A stretch of 64,000 nt of DNA from Pyxidicoccus sp. MSG2 (GTDB lineage Bacteria > Myxococcota > Myxococcia > Myxococcales > Myxococcaceae): the NCBI RefSeq assembly GCF_026626705.1, contig NZ_JAPNKC010000001.1:4030001-4094000 (forward strand), written 5' to 3'. This document shows positions 24,722 through 33,117 of the stretch, piece after piece (within the stretch, counting starts at the first letter, position 1; every line of letters begins with the position of its first letter). The notes under the pieces are model-generated. The model worked only from the letters and a program-made list of their open reading frames with translations. It did not search any database and was not told the DNA's origin. Position numbers and translations under genes: made by a program.

Positions 24722-27700
24722 GGCGCCTCCCGGGCGACCCACGCGTTCCAGTTCTCCACGTCCTCCGGCAGCCGCGTCCCACTCGTCACCACCGCCCGTG
24801 GGTCGGTGAGGGACAGCAGGTCCTGCGGCAGCCGCGACAGCCGCAGCCGGCGGCCGAAGGCGTCCGTCACCTTCTCGCCGCGCTGCTCACACGCCTCCAG
24901 CGCGCCGTCCCACTGCTTCGCGAGGTCCTCCGGGTCCAGCGTCTCGCCCTCGGGCGCCTTCTCCTCCCACGTCCGCACCCGCGCGTGCAGCTCCGCGAGC
25001 ACCGCGTAGAAGGGGTCCGTCAGCTCCGCGGACGGGTCGAAGGGCATCGCCGCGCTCACCGACACCGCCGGCTCCCCGTCCTCGCGCCGGGGCACCGCGC
25101 TCACGCGGAGCAGCGCCGCGGCCGCGGCGTTGGAGCCACGGATGCGCCCCATGGCCAGCGCCTGCCCGTCCAGCACGCCGAAGGCCGACGAGGCCATGCT
25201 CGGCGCGAGCCGCACGGAGTCCAGCGACTCCGCCCCCGGCAGCGGCGCGAGCTGCGCCAGCGTCTCGTCCACGCCGAAGAGGCCCACCGCGGCCGGGCCC
25301 TCCTTGCCGTCCACCCGCGTGCGGAGCTGGAGGCGGGCCAGCTCGCCGGGCGCGTACACCGGCTTCTCCGGCGACACCTCCACGGAGAGCTGTGCACGAG
25401 GCGGCACGTACACCCGCGCCACCGCGCCCTCCCACTGCGCCTCGGCCCAGCCCTCGAAGTCCGCCGGCAGCCGGAAGCGCACCGAGCGCGAGCCTCTGTC
25501 CACCTTGGACTCCAGCGCCGTCGCGCCCGCCTGGAGCACCAGCTTCTCCGGCAACTGGCCCACGTAGTGGGGGCCGCGCATCAGGTCGATGCGCACCTCG
25601 TCCCCCGCGCGCGCCTGCACCGGCGTGGCCCGCAGGCGCGTGTTCGGCAGCTGCGCGGGGCGCAGCACCAGCTTCGTCGCGCCCGCGTCCTTCCCGTCCA
25701 CCTTCGCGCTCACGCTCAGCTCGTAGCCGGGGAAGACGGTGGCCAGGGCCGGCCCGTCCTCGCCCGAGACTCCCGCCGGGTACGCGGTGAGACGCACCAC
25801 GCCCAGGGCCTCGCCCCGGTTCGCATCCTCGCCTCGCGCGGGCAGCCGCAGCCGCGAGAAGCGCTCCTGGATGCACGGCAGCACCGAGGCCGACAGCGCG
25901 CCCTCCTGCTTCGGCAGCGACACCCACGAGGCCGCGACTTCCGGCCCCGTCTTCGCCAGCCGCCAGCTCAGCGCGACGGGCAGCGGCGCCTCCGCCGCGA
26001 GCTCACGAGGCAGACACGCGCGGGCGTCCTTCGCCGCCTCGGCCAGCACGGCCGCCAGGCTCGAGCCCTCGCCAAAGGCCTCCTCCAGCTCCACCTCCAG
26101 CCGGGGCAGGCCCGCGTCCCTGACTTCGAGCTGCAGCGCCAGCACGCGCTCCCGACCGGGCGGCAGCACGCGCGAGCGCAGCGCCGTGGCGAGACACGCC
26201 GCCAGCGGCCCCGCCTCGCCCGCCACGTCCACCACCGCGCCGCCCGCGCCCACGCGCACGCCCAGCGCCACGCTGGTGTCACCCTCGTCCGGCTCCACGA
26301 AGCGCGCGCAGGGGAAGAGCGACGGCAGCCAGCCCTCCACCGCGAGCTGGTCCTTCAGCGACGGCTCGGTGTTCTCGTTCAGCAAATCCCGCAGGCCGTT
26401 CAGCTCCACCGAGGGCGGCGGAGGAGGCCTGCGCACCGGCATGGGCGGCACCACCACGTTGACGGGCGGGCCCGGATCCAACTGGAAGGCGGCCACGCCG
26501 TCCTCGTCCGCCACCGCGCGCACGCCCTCGTCACGAGCGTCCCACGTGCGCTTCACCGTCAGCTCCGCGCCGGGCAGCACGCGGCCATCCGCGGTGGTGG
26601 CGCGCAGGTAGACGCGGTTGCTGAAGCCCGCCACCAGCCCGTCCTCCAGCTCCGTCACGGTGGACACGGCGATGGCGTCCTCGGACAGCAGCAGCGACAC
26701 CGCGCCCTCCACGCGGTCTCCCGCCGCGTCCTTCGCCGCCACGCTCGCGTGCAGCCGTGCGTTGCCGCGCAGGTCCGCCGGCACGCGCGGCAACGCCACC
26801 CGGAAGCGCCCCGCGGCGTCCGTGCGCGCGTGCTGGGGCAGCCCGCCGTCGAGCCAGCCCACCGGCGGCGGCCAGGCCCCCGACGCGTCCCAGTCCAGCT
26901 CCACCTCAGCGTCCGCCACCGGCGCGCCCGAGGCGTACACCACCTGCCCCTCCACCTCCGGCGCGTCGCCGGCACGCCAGAAGGGCCGCGGGCTGCTCGC
27001 CTCCACGCGGAAGCGCGGCAGGGTGAAGGGCTCCACCTTGAATTGCGCCTGCGCCGGGGTGCCGTTGCTCACCCAGCTCACCGTCCACGTCCCGGTGGCG
27101 GCGCCCCGGTCCAACGGGAAGCTGCCGGCCACCACGCCCCAGGGGCCCGCGGGCGCGCGCTCCTCCAGCACCACCTCGCCGGACGGGTCCGTCAGCGTCC
27201 ACGTCCCGGGCCGGCCGTCCAGCGGCGACAGGTCCTTCGCGCGCAGCGCCACCGCGCGGAAGCGCACCTCGTTGCCGGGCTCGTACAGCGGCCGGTCCGT
27301 CAGCACGTGCACGCGCGCGGGCGCATATAAAGGTAGCGCCGCGTCCACCGTGTCCGTGCCCAGCGGCGTGGTGACGCGGGCGCGCAGCCGGTAGTCGCCG
27401 TCCGGCACCTGCGGCAGCGCCACGCGCGTCACCAGCGGCCCATGGTCCTCCCGCTTCCAGCCGTGCTCCTTGTCCGGCGGCAGCGGCGTTTCCTTGTCGT
27501 CCGCGTCCACGAGGAACAGCTCCGCGGAGCCGCGCAGCACCGGCACGTCCATCATGCCGCTGTAGCGGGGGCTGGGCGCATGCGCCTCCGCCACCACGGA
27601 CACCTGGCCCGTCGCCCCGCGAGACAGCCCGTCCGCGCTCACACGCACCGTCTGCCGCATCTGCCCGTCCGGGCAGTACGGCATGGGCACGCCGTGCAGC

Positions 27701-27813
27701 AGGTAGGAGGACAGGCAGACCTCGAACGAGAGCACTGTGAGAAAGCCCCCGGCGAGCAGACCGGCGAGCCCCCCGATGAACAACGGGAGCCGGCCTCGGA
27801 AACGTTGCGTCAT
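24718..27813 (-). CDS. Alpha-2-macroglobulin family protein, N-terminal half gene
   Basis: 1031 residues. TM anchor (~9-40), then macroglobulin domains MG1-MG6: ARVHVLTDRPLYEPGNEVRFRAVAL (MG2/3 hallmark), GTWTVSWVSNG, LPRFRVEASSPRPFW, and later SVEVSPEKPVYAPGELARLQL with VGLFGVDETL. Between ~465 and 690 a Pro-rich stretch (VVVPPMPVRRPPPPPS) and an insert with repeated C…LxR…LP motifs (PLAACLATALRSRVLPPG, VLPCIQERFSRLRLP) resemble AgmX/PglI C-terminal modules. The Pro-rich stretch may be a bait-like region. GGGAGGA precedes the ATG. Ends by overlapping the second half-gene. Confidence 0.9.
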   Translation of the reverse strand: MTQRFRGRLPLFIGGLAGLLAGGFLTVLSFEVCLSSYLLHGVPMPYCPDGQMRQTVRVSADGLSRGATGQVSVVAEAHAPSPRYSGMMDVPVLRGSAELFLVDADDKETPLPPDKEHGWKREDHGPLVTRVALPQVPDGDYRLRARVTTPLGTDTVDAALPLYAPARVHVLTDRPLYEPGNEVRFRAVALRAKDLSPLDGRPGTWTLTDPSGEVVLEERAPAGPWGVVAGSFPLDRGAATGTWTVSWVSNGTPAQAQFKVEPFTLPRFRVEASSPRPFWRAGDAPEVEGQVVYASGAPVADAEVELDWDASGAWPPPVGWLDGGLPQHARTDAAGRFRVALPRVPADLRGNARLHASVAAKDAAGDRVEGAVSLLLSEDAIAVSTVTELEDGLVAGFSNRVYLRATTADGRVLPGAELTVKRTWDARDEGVRAVADEDGVAAFQLDPGPPVNVVVPPMPVRRPPPPPSVELNGLRDLLNENTEPSLKDQLAVEGWLPSLFPCARFVEPDEGDTSVALGVRVGAGGAVVDVAGEAGPLAACLATALRSRVLPPGRERVLALQLEVRDAGLPRLEVELEEAFGEGSSLAAVLAEAAKDARACLPRELAAEAPLPVALSWRLAKTGPEVAASWVSLPKQEGALSASVLPCIQERFSRLRLPARGEDANRGEALGVVRLTAYPAGVSGEDGPALATVFPGYELSVSAKVDGKDAGATKLVLRPAQLPNTRLRATPVQARAGDEVRIDLMRGPHYVGQLPEKLVLQAGATALESKVDRGSRSVRFRLPADFEGWAEAQWEGAVARVYVPPRAQLSVEVSPEKPVYAPGELARLQLRTRVDGKEGPAAVGLFGVDETLAQLAPLPGAESLDSVRLAPSMASSAFGVLDGQALAMGRIRGSNAAAAALLRVSAVPRREDGEPAVSVSAAMPFDPSAELTDPFYAVLAELHARVRTWEEKAPEGETLDPEDLAKQWDGALEACEQRGEKVTDAFGRRLRLSRLPQDLLSLTDPRAVVTSGTRLPEDVENWNAWVAREAP

Positions 27814-27933
27814 GCATCCTCCCCTGCCCCGCACTCTATGCCGGGAAACACACGCTCTGCCGAGCCCCCCTCTTTTCGCGCTCCGGCGGCGGTGCGCTAG
27901 GGTGCCTCACTCGCCTGCCCTTCACACCCCACC

Positions 27934-29124
27934 ATGCCCGCGCCGACCCCCAAGTCCCGCCCTCCCCAGGACGCCCTGCCCTCGCGGCTGGAGGCGCTGC
28001 TGGAGTCCCTCACCGACCGACACCTCGCGGACCGGCTGGAGCGCGTGCACCGCGCGGCCGCCGTGGCCATCGACCGGCTGGGACACCTGAGCATCGCGAA
28101 GTACGAGCCGACGTCGGTGGAACCGGACGGCGGCGCGGACCTGTCCCTGTGGGAGACGATGGCGCCCGCCATCGGCGACACGCTGGTGGGCGTCAACCAG
28201 CTCGTCGCCGCCGTCCACAAGGAGTTCCCCCCGCCCTCGCGCCCGGCCGGCACGAGCGAGGGCTGGGCGCCTCCGCCCGCCAGCTCGGACGAGCGGCTGG
28301 CGCAGGAGGTGGAGTCGGTGCTGCACTCCATCGCGGCGCTGCTGGCGAAGCGCGTGGGTGAGCTGGGACTGCAGATGCGCCGCCCCGAAGTCGTCAGCGA
28401 CCGCTGGACGCTGATGGCGGAGCTGCAGGCCTCCCGCGCCGACTTCAGCGTGCGCATCGGCGACCTCGTCTACCTCACCGCCGCGGCCTTCGAGGACGTG
28501 CGCCGCGAGGACGTGGTGCCCGGCTACGTGCACCAGGTGGGCGCGCGGGCCGCCCTGCGCGCGGCGGCGGCGGACCTGCGCCGCTCACTGCAGGGAAGGC
28601 TGGAGCGTGCCGCGAAGGCGGAGGCCCGCGCGCGCCCCGCACTGGCGAAGCAGGTGGCGGAGAGCCTGTCGGCCTTCGTCTCGCTCCCCGCCTCGGTGGC
28701 GCTGCGCACGCCGCAGAAGCACCAGATTCTGGAGCTGCGCGCGCGCCTGGTGGAAACGGCCTCGAAGCCCGAGCTGGAGCCGGACGCGCTGCCGGCGCTG
28801 GTGGAGCCCTTCCTCGCGGCCATGGAGGGGCACATGGAAGAGGTGACGCGCACCTGGCTCATCGTGCACGACCGCGCGGTGTGGGCGGCGTGCGGGGTGA
28901 AGCTGGAGCAGGGGGAGATGCACCTGTCGCTCGGCTCGCCGGGCGCGGCGCGGGCGGTGGCGGACGCGGTGGAGGCCGCGGGCGCGCTCCAGGGGCGCGT
29001 GGGCGCCTTCGACGTCTTCCTGCGCAAGGCGCGCCAGCAGACCACCGAGGGCCTGGACGAGGCAGGGACGCGGGAGCTGCTCGCGCTCTTCCGGGAGCGG
29101 CTCTCGGCCCTGCCGTTCAGCTGA
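27934..29124 (+). CDS. Conserved-looking protein of unknown function
   Basis: 396 residues, no signal peptide or TM helix. Mostly alpha-helical by composition, with a Pro-rich break near residues 98-115 (FPPPSRPAGTSEGWAPPPAS) dividing two helical halves. The C-terminal half carries RTWLIVHDRAVWAACGVKLEQGEM. I do not recognise it. Codon bias is typical for the window and the ORF fills the gap between two minus-strand groups. It is divergent from the macroglobulin genes (120-nt gap). Confidence 0.8.
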   Translation: MPAPTPKSRPPQDALPSRLEALLESLTDRHLADRLERVHRAAAVAIDRLGHLSIAKYEPTSVEPDGGADLSLWETMAPAIGDTLVGVNQLVAAVHKEFPPPSRPAGTSEGWAPPPASSDERLAQEVESVLHSIAALLAKRVGELGLQMRRPEVVSDRWTLMAELQASRADFSVRIGDLVYLTAAAFEDVRREDVVPGYVHQVGARAALRAAAADLRRSLQGRLERAAKAEARARPALAKQVAESLSAFVSLPASVALRTPQKHQILELRARLVETASKPELEPDALPALVEPFLAAMEGHMEEVTRTWLIVHDRAVWAACGVKLEQGEMHLSLGSPGAARAVADAVEAAGALQGRVGAFDVFLRKARQQTTEGLDEAGTRELLALFRERLSALPFS

Positions 29125-29130
29125 AGCGGA

Positions 29131-29436
29131 CTACTTCTTCGCGGCGTCGCCGGCCGGAGCGGCCGTGGCCTGCGCGGGCAGCGCCGGGACCAGCGGCTTC
29201 GGCGGCGTGACGCGGAGCTCGTCGAAGCGCGCGGCGAGCGTCTCCGGCGTCATCTCCTCCTGCCACTGCTTGGGGTTGGTGTTCCAGCCGAAGTCCGCCG
29301 GCACCTTGCCGCCGCCCTGGCTGGCGTAGCCAATCATGTCCGGGAACTGCGTGGACCAGCGGCCCGCGGGGTCCGGCTCCTTGGTGATGTGCTGACGGTT
29401 GGGACGGTGGAGGAAGGGCTTGGGTGCGTCGCTCAT
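29131..29436 (-). CDS. Small hypothetical protein (101 aa)
   Basis: Soluble protein, start at 29436 supported by GGAGAGG ~9 nt upstream. N-terminus MSDAPKPFLHRPNRQHITKE, a central Trp-containing stretch (GWNTNPKQWQEEMTPETLAARFDEL) and an Ala/Pro-rich tail ending in KK. No motif recognised. Convergent with the preceding gene, 6 nt between stops. Confidence 0.7.
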   Translation of the reverse strand: MSDAPKPFLHRPNRQHITKEPDPAGRWSTQFPDMIGYASQGGGKVPADFGWNTNPKQWQEEMTPETLAARFDELRVTPPKPLVPALPAQATAAPAGDAAKK

Positions 29437-29495
29437 GGGCGAAAGCCTCTCCGAAAGCAGCCCGCAAGGGTAGAGGGAAGCGGAGGCCCGAGGCC

Positions 29496-29699
29496 TCAGG
29501 CTGCCCGCCGGGTGCGCTTGCGGCGCACGGACGTCACGGGGGGCAGCACCCTCGGCCCCAGGGCGAACACCGCCGCGAAGTACCGGGCCTGGGCCTCGCT
29601 GCCATAGCGGTAGCGCCGGACGTCCCCATCGCGCGTCCGCACCTCCACGCCCCAGCCTCTCCTGTCGTGGAGGAGCTCCACCTGTCCCACCTCGCCCAT
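29496..29699 (-). CDS. Small basic protein (67 aa), unknown
   Basis: MGEVGQVELLHDRRGWGVEVRT-type start with GGGAGGGG upstream. An alternating beta pattern (WGVEVRTRDGDVRRYRYGS) then a short helix and a highly basic tail (RRKRTRRAA), suggesting nucleic-acid contact. 59 nt upstream of the 101-aa gene on the same strand. Family not recognised. Confidence 0.6.
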   Translation of the reverse strand: MGEVGQVELLHDRRGWGVEVRTRDGDVRRYRYGSEAQARYFAAVFALGPRVLPPVTSVRRKRTRRAA

Positions 29700-29942
29700 G
29701 CCATCCCCTCCCACATCCATGTCCCTCCGCTCTTGAAATCCCCGTGCCAGCGCCGCGCCGTAACGACTCCGGGTTGCGGTGTCGGAGAGTCATCACTCCC
29801 CGTGGGGGCGGTAAGGATTGCAGGAGGGCCCGGCTGGTCGCCTGCTGTCGCCGGGGCGCCGTGGAAGCGGGCACGGGTGTACGTCCCGGGCTACAACCCC
29901 GGGTCGCCTTGTGCCTTGCGAATCCTGCGTTAACTCAAAGGC

Positions 29943-30152
29943 ATGACTCACTTCGAGAGCAGCAACGGCGACCGGTTCGCCGAATTCGTCCTTCCCGACG
30001 GCTGCGTGCTCTGCGGCGGCGAAGTGACTGTGCGCGCCTCACAGGCGGGCGCGCACAGCTACTGCCCGCAGTGTCACTGGCTGTCCAAGCCGAGCATGCG
30101 CGTGCACGACAACAGCGTGGAGCTGTCCTTCGCGACGACGGCGCAGGCGTAG
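29943..30152 (+). CDS. Small zinc-ribbon protein (69 aa)
   Basis: Two CxxC knuckles, C-V-L-C at residues 21-24 and C-P-Q-C at 41-44, separated by 16 residues with a His between, form a likely rubredoxin-type zinc ribbon (ASQAGAHSYCPQCHWLSKP). No other domain. AAAGG ~3 nt before the ATG. Followed by a strong intrinsic terminator, so it is a single-gene transcript. Role unknown. Confidence 0.75.
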   Translation: MTHFESSNGDRFAEFVLPDGCVLCGGEVTVRASQAGAHSYCPQCHWLSKPSMRVHDNSVELSFATTAQA

Positions 30153-30217
30153 CGCTCGACATCCTTCTCGGGTGGCGCGGAGGCAGTCCTGCCCCGCCAC
30201 CCTCCGCCGCTTCAGCC

Positions 30218-30241
30218 GGGGGCCCCGCGGGGCCCCCTTTT
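30218..30241 (+). terminator. Intrinsic terminator of the zinc-ribbon gene
   Basis: Stem gggggcccc / ggggccccc around a tiny GC loop followed by TTTT, 65 nt after the stop codon. The best-formed terminator in the window. Confidence 0.85.
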
Positions 30242-30272
30242 CATTCACCGCGAGCGGCTGCGCGCGCGGGCC

Positions 30273-31127
30273 TCAGTGAGGCCCGTGCATGCTGCTGGAG
30301 TGCCCCGTGGCGAGCACCTCGTCGCCGCGCTGTCGGTCCTCTTCGTCCCAGGTGCGGCCGTCCTCGTAGCCCCACTCGTTGAGGTCGACCTGGTACTGGA
30401 CGTGGGACAGCAGCCGGCCACGGCAGAGCTTCCGCTCCCAGTTGCCCTCCTGCACCGAGCCGCTGGCGCGGGACAGCAGCTCCTGCATCAGCCACTCGGG
30501 GACGATGGCGCGGTCCGCGGGGTAGGCGAAGCGGAAGAGCATGAGGTGCGAGAGGAGCACCTCCCAGTACCTGTCGAAGCGCTTGAGGAGCCGCGGCCAG
30601 TCGAAGTTGGCGCCCGCCTTCACGAGGAGGTGGGTGAGCTCGTGGCCGTCGAAGCGCTCGCGCTCCAGGACGAAGGCCTTGCTCCAGAAGATTTCCTCCG
30701 CTGGAGGCACCTTGCACGCACAGCCGAGGAGCTGGGCGCAGACGGCGTGCTCGAACCAGCCGTCGTCGACGACGGTGAGGCCGTTGCCGGAGGCGAAGAT
30801 GATGTCGACGAGGTAGTCGTCCCAGAAGGCCTTGTGGAGCCAGCCGTGGACGTTGCTCTCGGTGCGCCACTCGTTCCGGGCCAGCAGCTCGAGGGCACGG
30901 TCCGCGTCGGCCTTGCGGATGAAGAGGTCCAGGTCCTTGGTGTCGCGATAGATGCCGGTGTAGTGCGCGAATGCGTACGCGCCGCCGACGAGGAATGGAA
31001 TGCCGGCGTCATTGAGTAACTGGATGGCGTAGGCGCGTGCGCCCAGCTCGGCGACAGGTCGCCGGACCTCCATCCGCCGCGGGTCCCCCCCGGGTGCTCC
31101 CGAGGCCTTCGGTGGTTGCTCAGCCAT
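30273..31127 (-). CDS. Nucleotidyltransferase-fold protein
   Basis: 284 residues. IPFLVGGAYAFAHYTGIYRDTKDLDLFI (residues ~43-70) is the minimal nucleotidyltransferase core: GG, a conserved Arg, then D-L-D as metal ligands. Downstream are FWDDYLVDIIFASGNG and a helical domain with FDGHELTHLLVKAG and WPRLLKRF. It resembles stand-alone bacterial NTases that modify nucleotides or act in toxin-antitoxin pairs, but no antitoxin-like gene overlaps it. Start at 31127 chosen before the conserved part; no good ribosome site is visible. Confidence 0.72.
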   Translation of the reverse strand: MAEQPPKASGAPGGDPRRMEVRRPVAELGARAYAIQLLNDAGIPFLVGGAYAFAHYTGIYRDTKDLDLFIRKADADRALELLARNEWRTESNVHGWLHKAFWDDYLVDIIFASGNGLTVVDDGWFEHAVCAQLLGCACKVPPAEEIFWSKAFVLERERFDGHELTHLLVKAGANFDWPRLLKRFDRYWEVLLSHLMLFRFAYPADRAIVPEWLMQELLSRASGSVQEGNWERKLCRGRLLSHVQYQVDLNEWGYEDGRTWDEEDRQRGDEVLATGHSSSMHGPH

Positions 31128-31292
31128 GCGCAAAAGATAGGAGGACAGAGCCTGCACGACAGCGGTACGGCCGCGTGCCCGGATGAAGGGCAGGCAGGGA
31201 GGCACAGCGGTTGGTCCGGGGCTCGCGGTGGAGTGTCGGATAGCGCGCGATTCTCCGTCTCAGCGAACCAGCAACTCTCCGCGATGCGTGAC

Positions 31293-32054
31293 TCAGCGGG
31301 CTGAGCGACCGCCTATCTCCGGGAAGCGCTCGTAAGCGCGCAGCAGCGCGTCAAGGTGGGCGGGGTCGTCCAGGTCGAGCGGCGCATCCGTCAGCCGGAC
31401 AATCCACCCGCCCGTTGCGGTACGCCGCGCCCGCGATAGCAGGTCCGCGTCGCGCGAAGGGTCTGGGAACCCGAGGGTCCGCGCGGTGGCGGACGACCAG
31501 TAGTTCAGCCACCCCAGGTACTGCGGGATCTCCGGGGAGCGGATGTGCTCTGACTTCTTGAGCACTGGTAGCCCCCGCGGTGGGCGATGCGGCCCATGAA
31601 ACGGGCGACTCGTCTGCTCCGCGATGTCCCCCGCCGCGCGCTTCGGCGTGGCATGTCCCCAGTAGGAGAGCGCGCCGTCCGCAACGCCTTCCAGCACGGC
31701 CGCCGCCGCCGCGATGCCGGCTGCGTTCAGCGGCAGTGCCACGTGGATGTCGAACAGCGGCTGACCTCCAGGCCCGCTGTCCGCCGGTATTTCCAGCCCG
31801 TAGGTCGTCACGCGATAGCCCTCATCGCCGTTGCAGAGGAGCGGGAATCCCCCGTCCGACCTCCCTTGGGCGACCCATGCATCGCGCTGCGGCAACGGAA
31901 CGAGTTCTCCCTCGTCGGAGATCGTCCACTCCAAGCGCAAACCAGGGAACGCCCGTTCCATGGCACGAACAACGGCCAGGGGGCGCGCATCGTCGCCCAC
32001 GAGCGCGGGCGCGTAGACGAGGATACGAAGGTCGTTTCGCTGCGTGGCTGTCAC
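31293..32054 (-). CDS. Cognate immunity protein (DUF5953-like)
   Basis: 253 residues, soluble, no signal peptide. Conserved-looking blocks: AMERAFPGLRLEW, FPLLCNGDEGYRVT, PLNAAGIAAAAAVLEGVADGA, RSPEIPQYLGWLNYWS, RTATGGWIVRLTDAPLDL and LLRAYERFPEIGGR. From memory these fit the myxobacterial DUF5953 family found beside DUF6310 nuclease-like toxins. Start is GTG at 32054, one nucleotide after the toxin stop, so it is translationally coupled. By position and coupling it should neutralise the toxin in the cytoplasm. Confidence 0.75.
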   Translation of the reverse strand: MTATQRNDLRILVYAPALVGDDARPLAVVRAMERAFPGLRLEWTISDEGELVPLPQRDAWVAQGRSDGGFPLLCNGDEGYRVTTYGLEIPADSGPGGQPLFDIHVALPLNAAGIAAAAAVLEGVADGALSYWGHATPKRAAGDIAEQTSRPFHGPHRPPRGLPVLKKSEHIRSPEIPQYLGWLNYWSSATARTLGFPDPSRDADLLSRARRTATGGWIVRLTDAPLDLDDPAHLDALLRAYERFPEIGGRSAR

Positions 32055-32055
32055 T

Positions 32056-32991
32056 TCAGCACCAGTCCATGACGACGATATCGAGGGAGCGGTCCGCGTC
32101 GCGCAGAGCAGCCCGATGCTCGGCGCTGCGAACGCCAACCCAGAAGTTGAATCCACAGGCCCTTGCGAGATCACGCTCACGCCGCAACTCCTTCACCTGC
32201 TTCGCAATCACGATCTCCTGAAGCTCGGGCGGGTACGTGTCGAAGTTATCTGTCTTGACCTCCCACAGCACGCGGGCGCGAAGTTGCAGCGCGTCGAAGC
32301 GCTTGCCGTTGACGAGCACGTCAAAGCCGCGAGCGTCGTTCTGCGGAACCCTGTCGGCGCACGTGTTGTGCAGAGCATCGCCGCCCAGGTGCGGCACGGG
32401 CCGGGGTGCACACTCCGGGCGGCGGTCTTGCTCCGCGGATTCGGGCGGCGCTGGGGGAAACCAGTCCTGACCTGATGGGGACCCCTCTGGCCCAGGCCTC
32501 GGTTCCGTCACCGGGTCCTGCGTGGCGGGCTTCGTTTCAGGCCGTGGCCTCGCAGGCTCACGGGATGCCTCTGCCTCGGGGCTGGCACGACGCCTCCGCG
32601 CATACTCATCCAGTTCCTCCTTGATGACGACGGCCACCACCACTGCGCTGGTGATGATCACCGCACCCACAACGATTTCCGGTGCCACCAGGATGCAGAC
32701 TCCCAATCCCATGGCAGCCGCACCCGCCGAGGCGACAGCGCATCTCCCCGTGGGATCTCGAAACCGAACCTTGTCGTGGTCGAGCGCATGAAAGCACCGC
32801 TCCACCAGGACGGGCCATTCGTTGGAAGCCTCATGCACCACGCACTGCCCGTCATCCGCCCAGGGCAGCGTCGCCGCCCTCTGAAGGTTGGCGAGCCTCG
32901 GGCTCCGGGCCACCGGCGCTTTCGGGCCCGGCTCTGTCGTAGCGCAGGCCGAGAAGAGGAACAGCAGCACGATGCAGCTGAGGAACCGCAT
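32056..32991 (-). CDS. Lipoprotein toxin with restriction-endonuclease-like C-terminus (DUF6310-like, SitA-type)
   Basis: 311 residues. Lipoprotein signal with lipobox FSAC (Cys16); ~85-120 hydrophobic helices (GAAAMGLGVCILVAPEIVVG, AVIITSAVVVAVVI); a Pro/Glu-rich linker ~130-190; and a C-terminal domain with Asp233 and E244-V-K246 in FDALQLRARVLWEVKTDN, the PD-(D/E)xK nuclease site, then IAKQVKELRRERDLA. This architecture (lipoprotein, hydrophobic middle, variable C-terminal toxin, immunity gene next) is that of SitA toxins that myxobacteria pass between cells by outer-membrane exchange. Activity is inferred. ATG with GGAAG 6 nt upstream; GTG two codons earlier possible. Visibly lower GC than neighbours. 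Confidence 0.75.
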   Translation of the reverse strand: MRFLSCIVLLFLFSACATTEPGPKAPVARSPRLANLQRAATLPWADDGQCVVHEASNEWPVLVERCFHALDHDKVRFRDPTGRCAVASAGAAAMGLGVCILVAPEIVVGAVIITSAVVVAVVIKEELDEYARRRRASPEAEASREPARPRPETKPATQDPVTEPRPGPEGSPSGQDWFPPAPPESAEQDRRPECAPRPVPHLGGDALHNTCADRVPQNDARGFDVLVNGKRFDALQLRARVLWEVKTDNFDTYPPELQEIVIAKQVKELRRERDLARACGFNFWVGVRSAEHRAALRDADRSLDIVVMDWC

Positions 32992-33117
32992 GGTCACTTC
33001 CGTTCAATCAAGCGAGGGAGCCGTAAATCAAGGCCGCACCAGTCTGGAGGATGTCAGCACGTCCTGATGGCGAGTCGGCAGCCTCAACCAGCGTCTCGCA
33101 GGAATCCCCTGCGCCCC

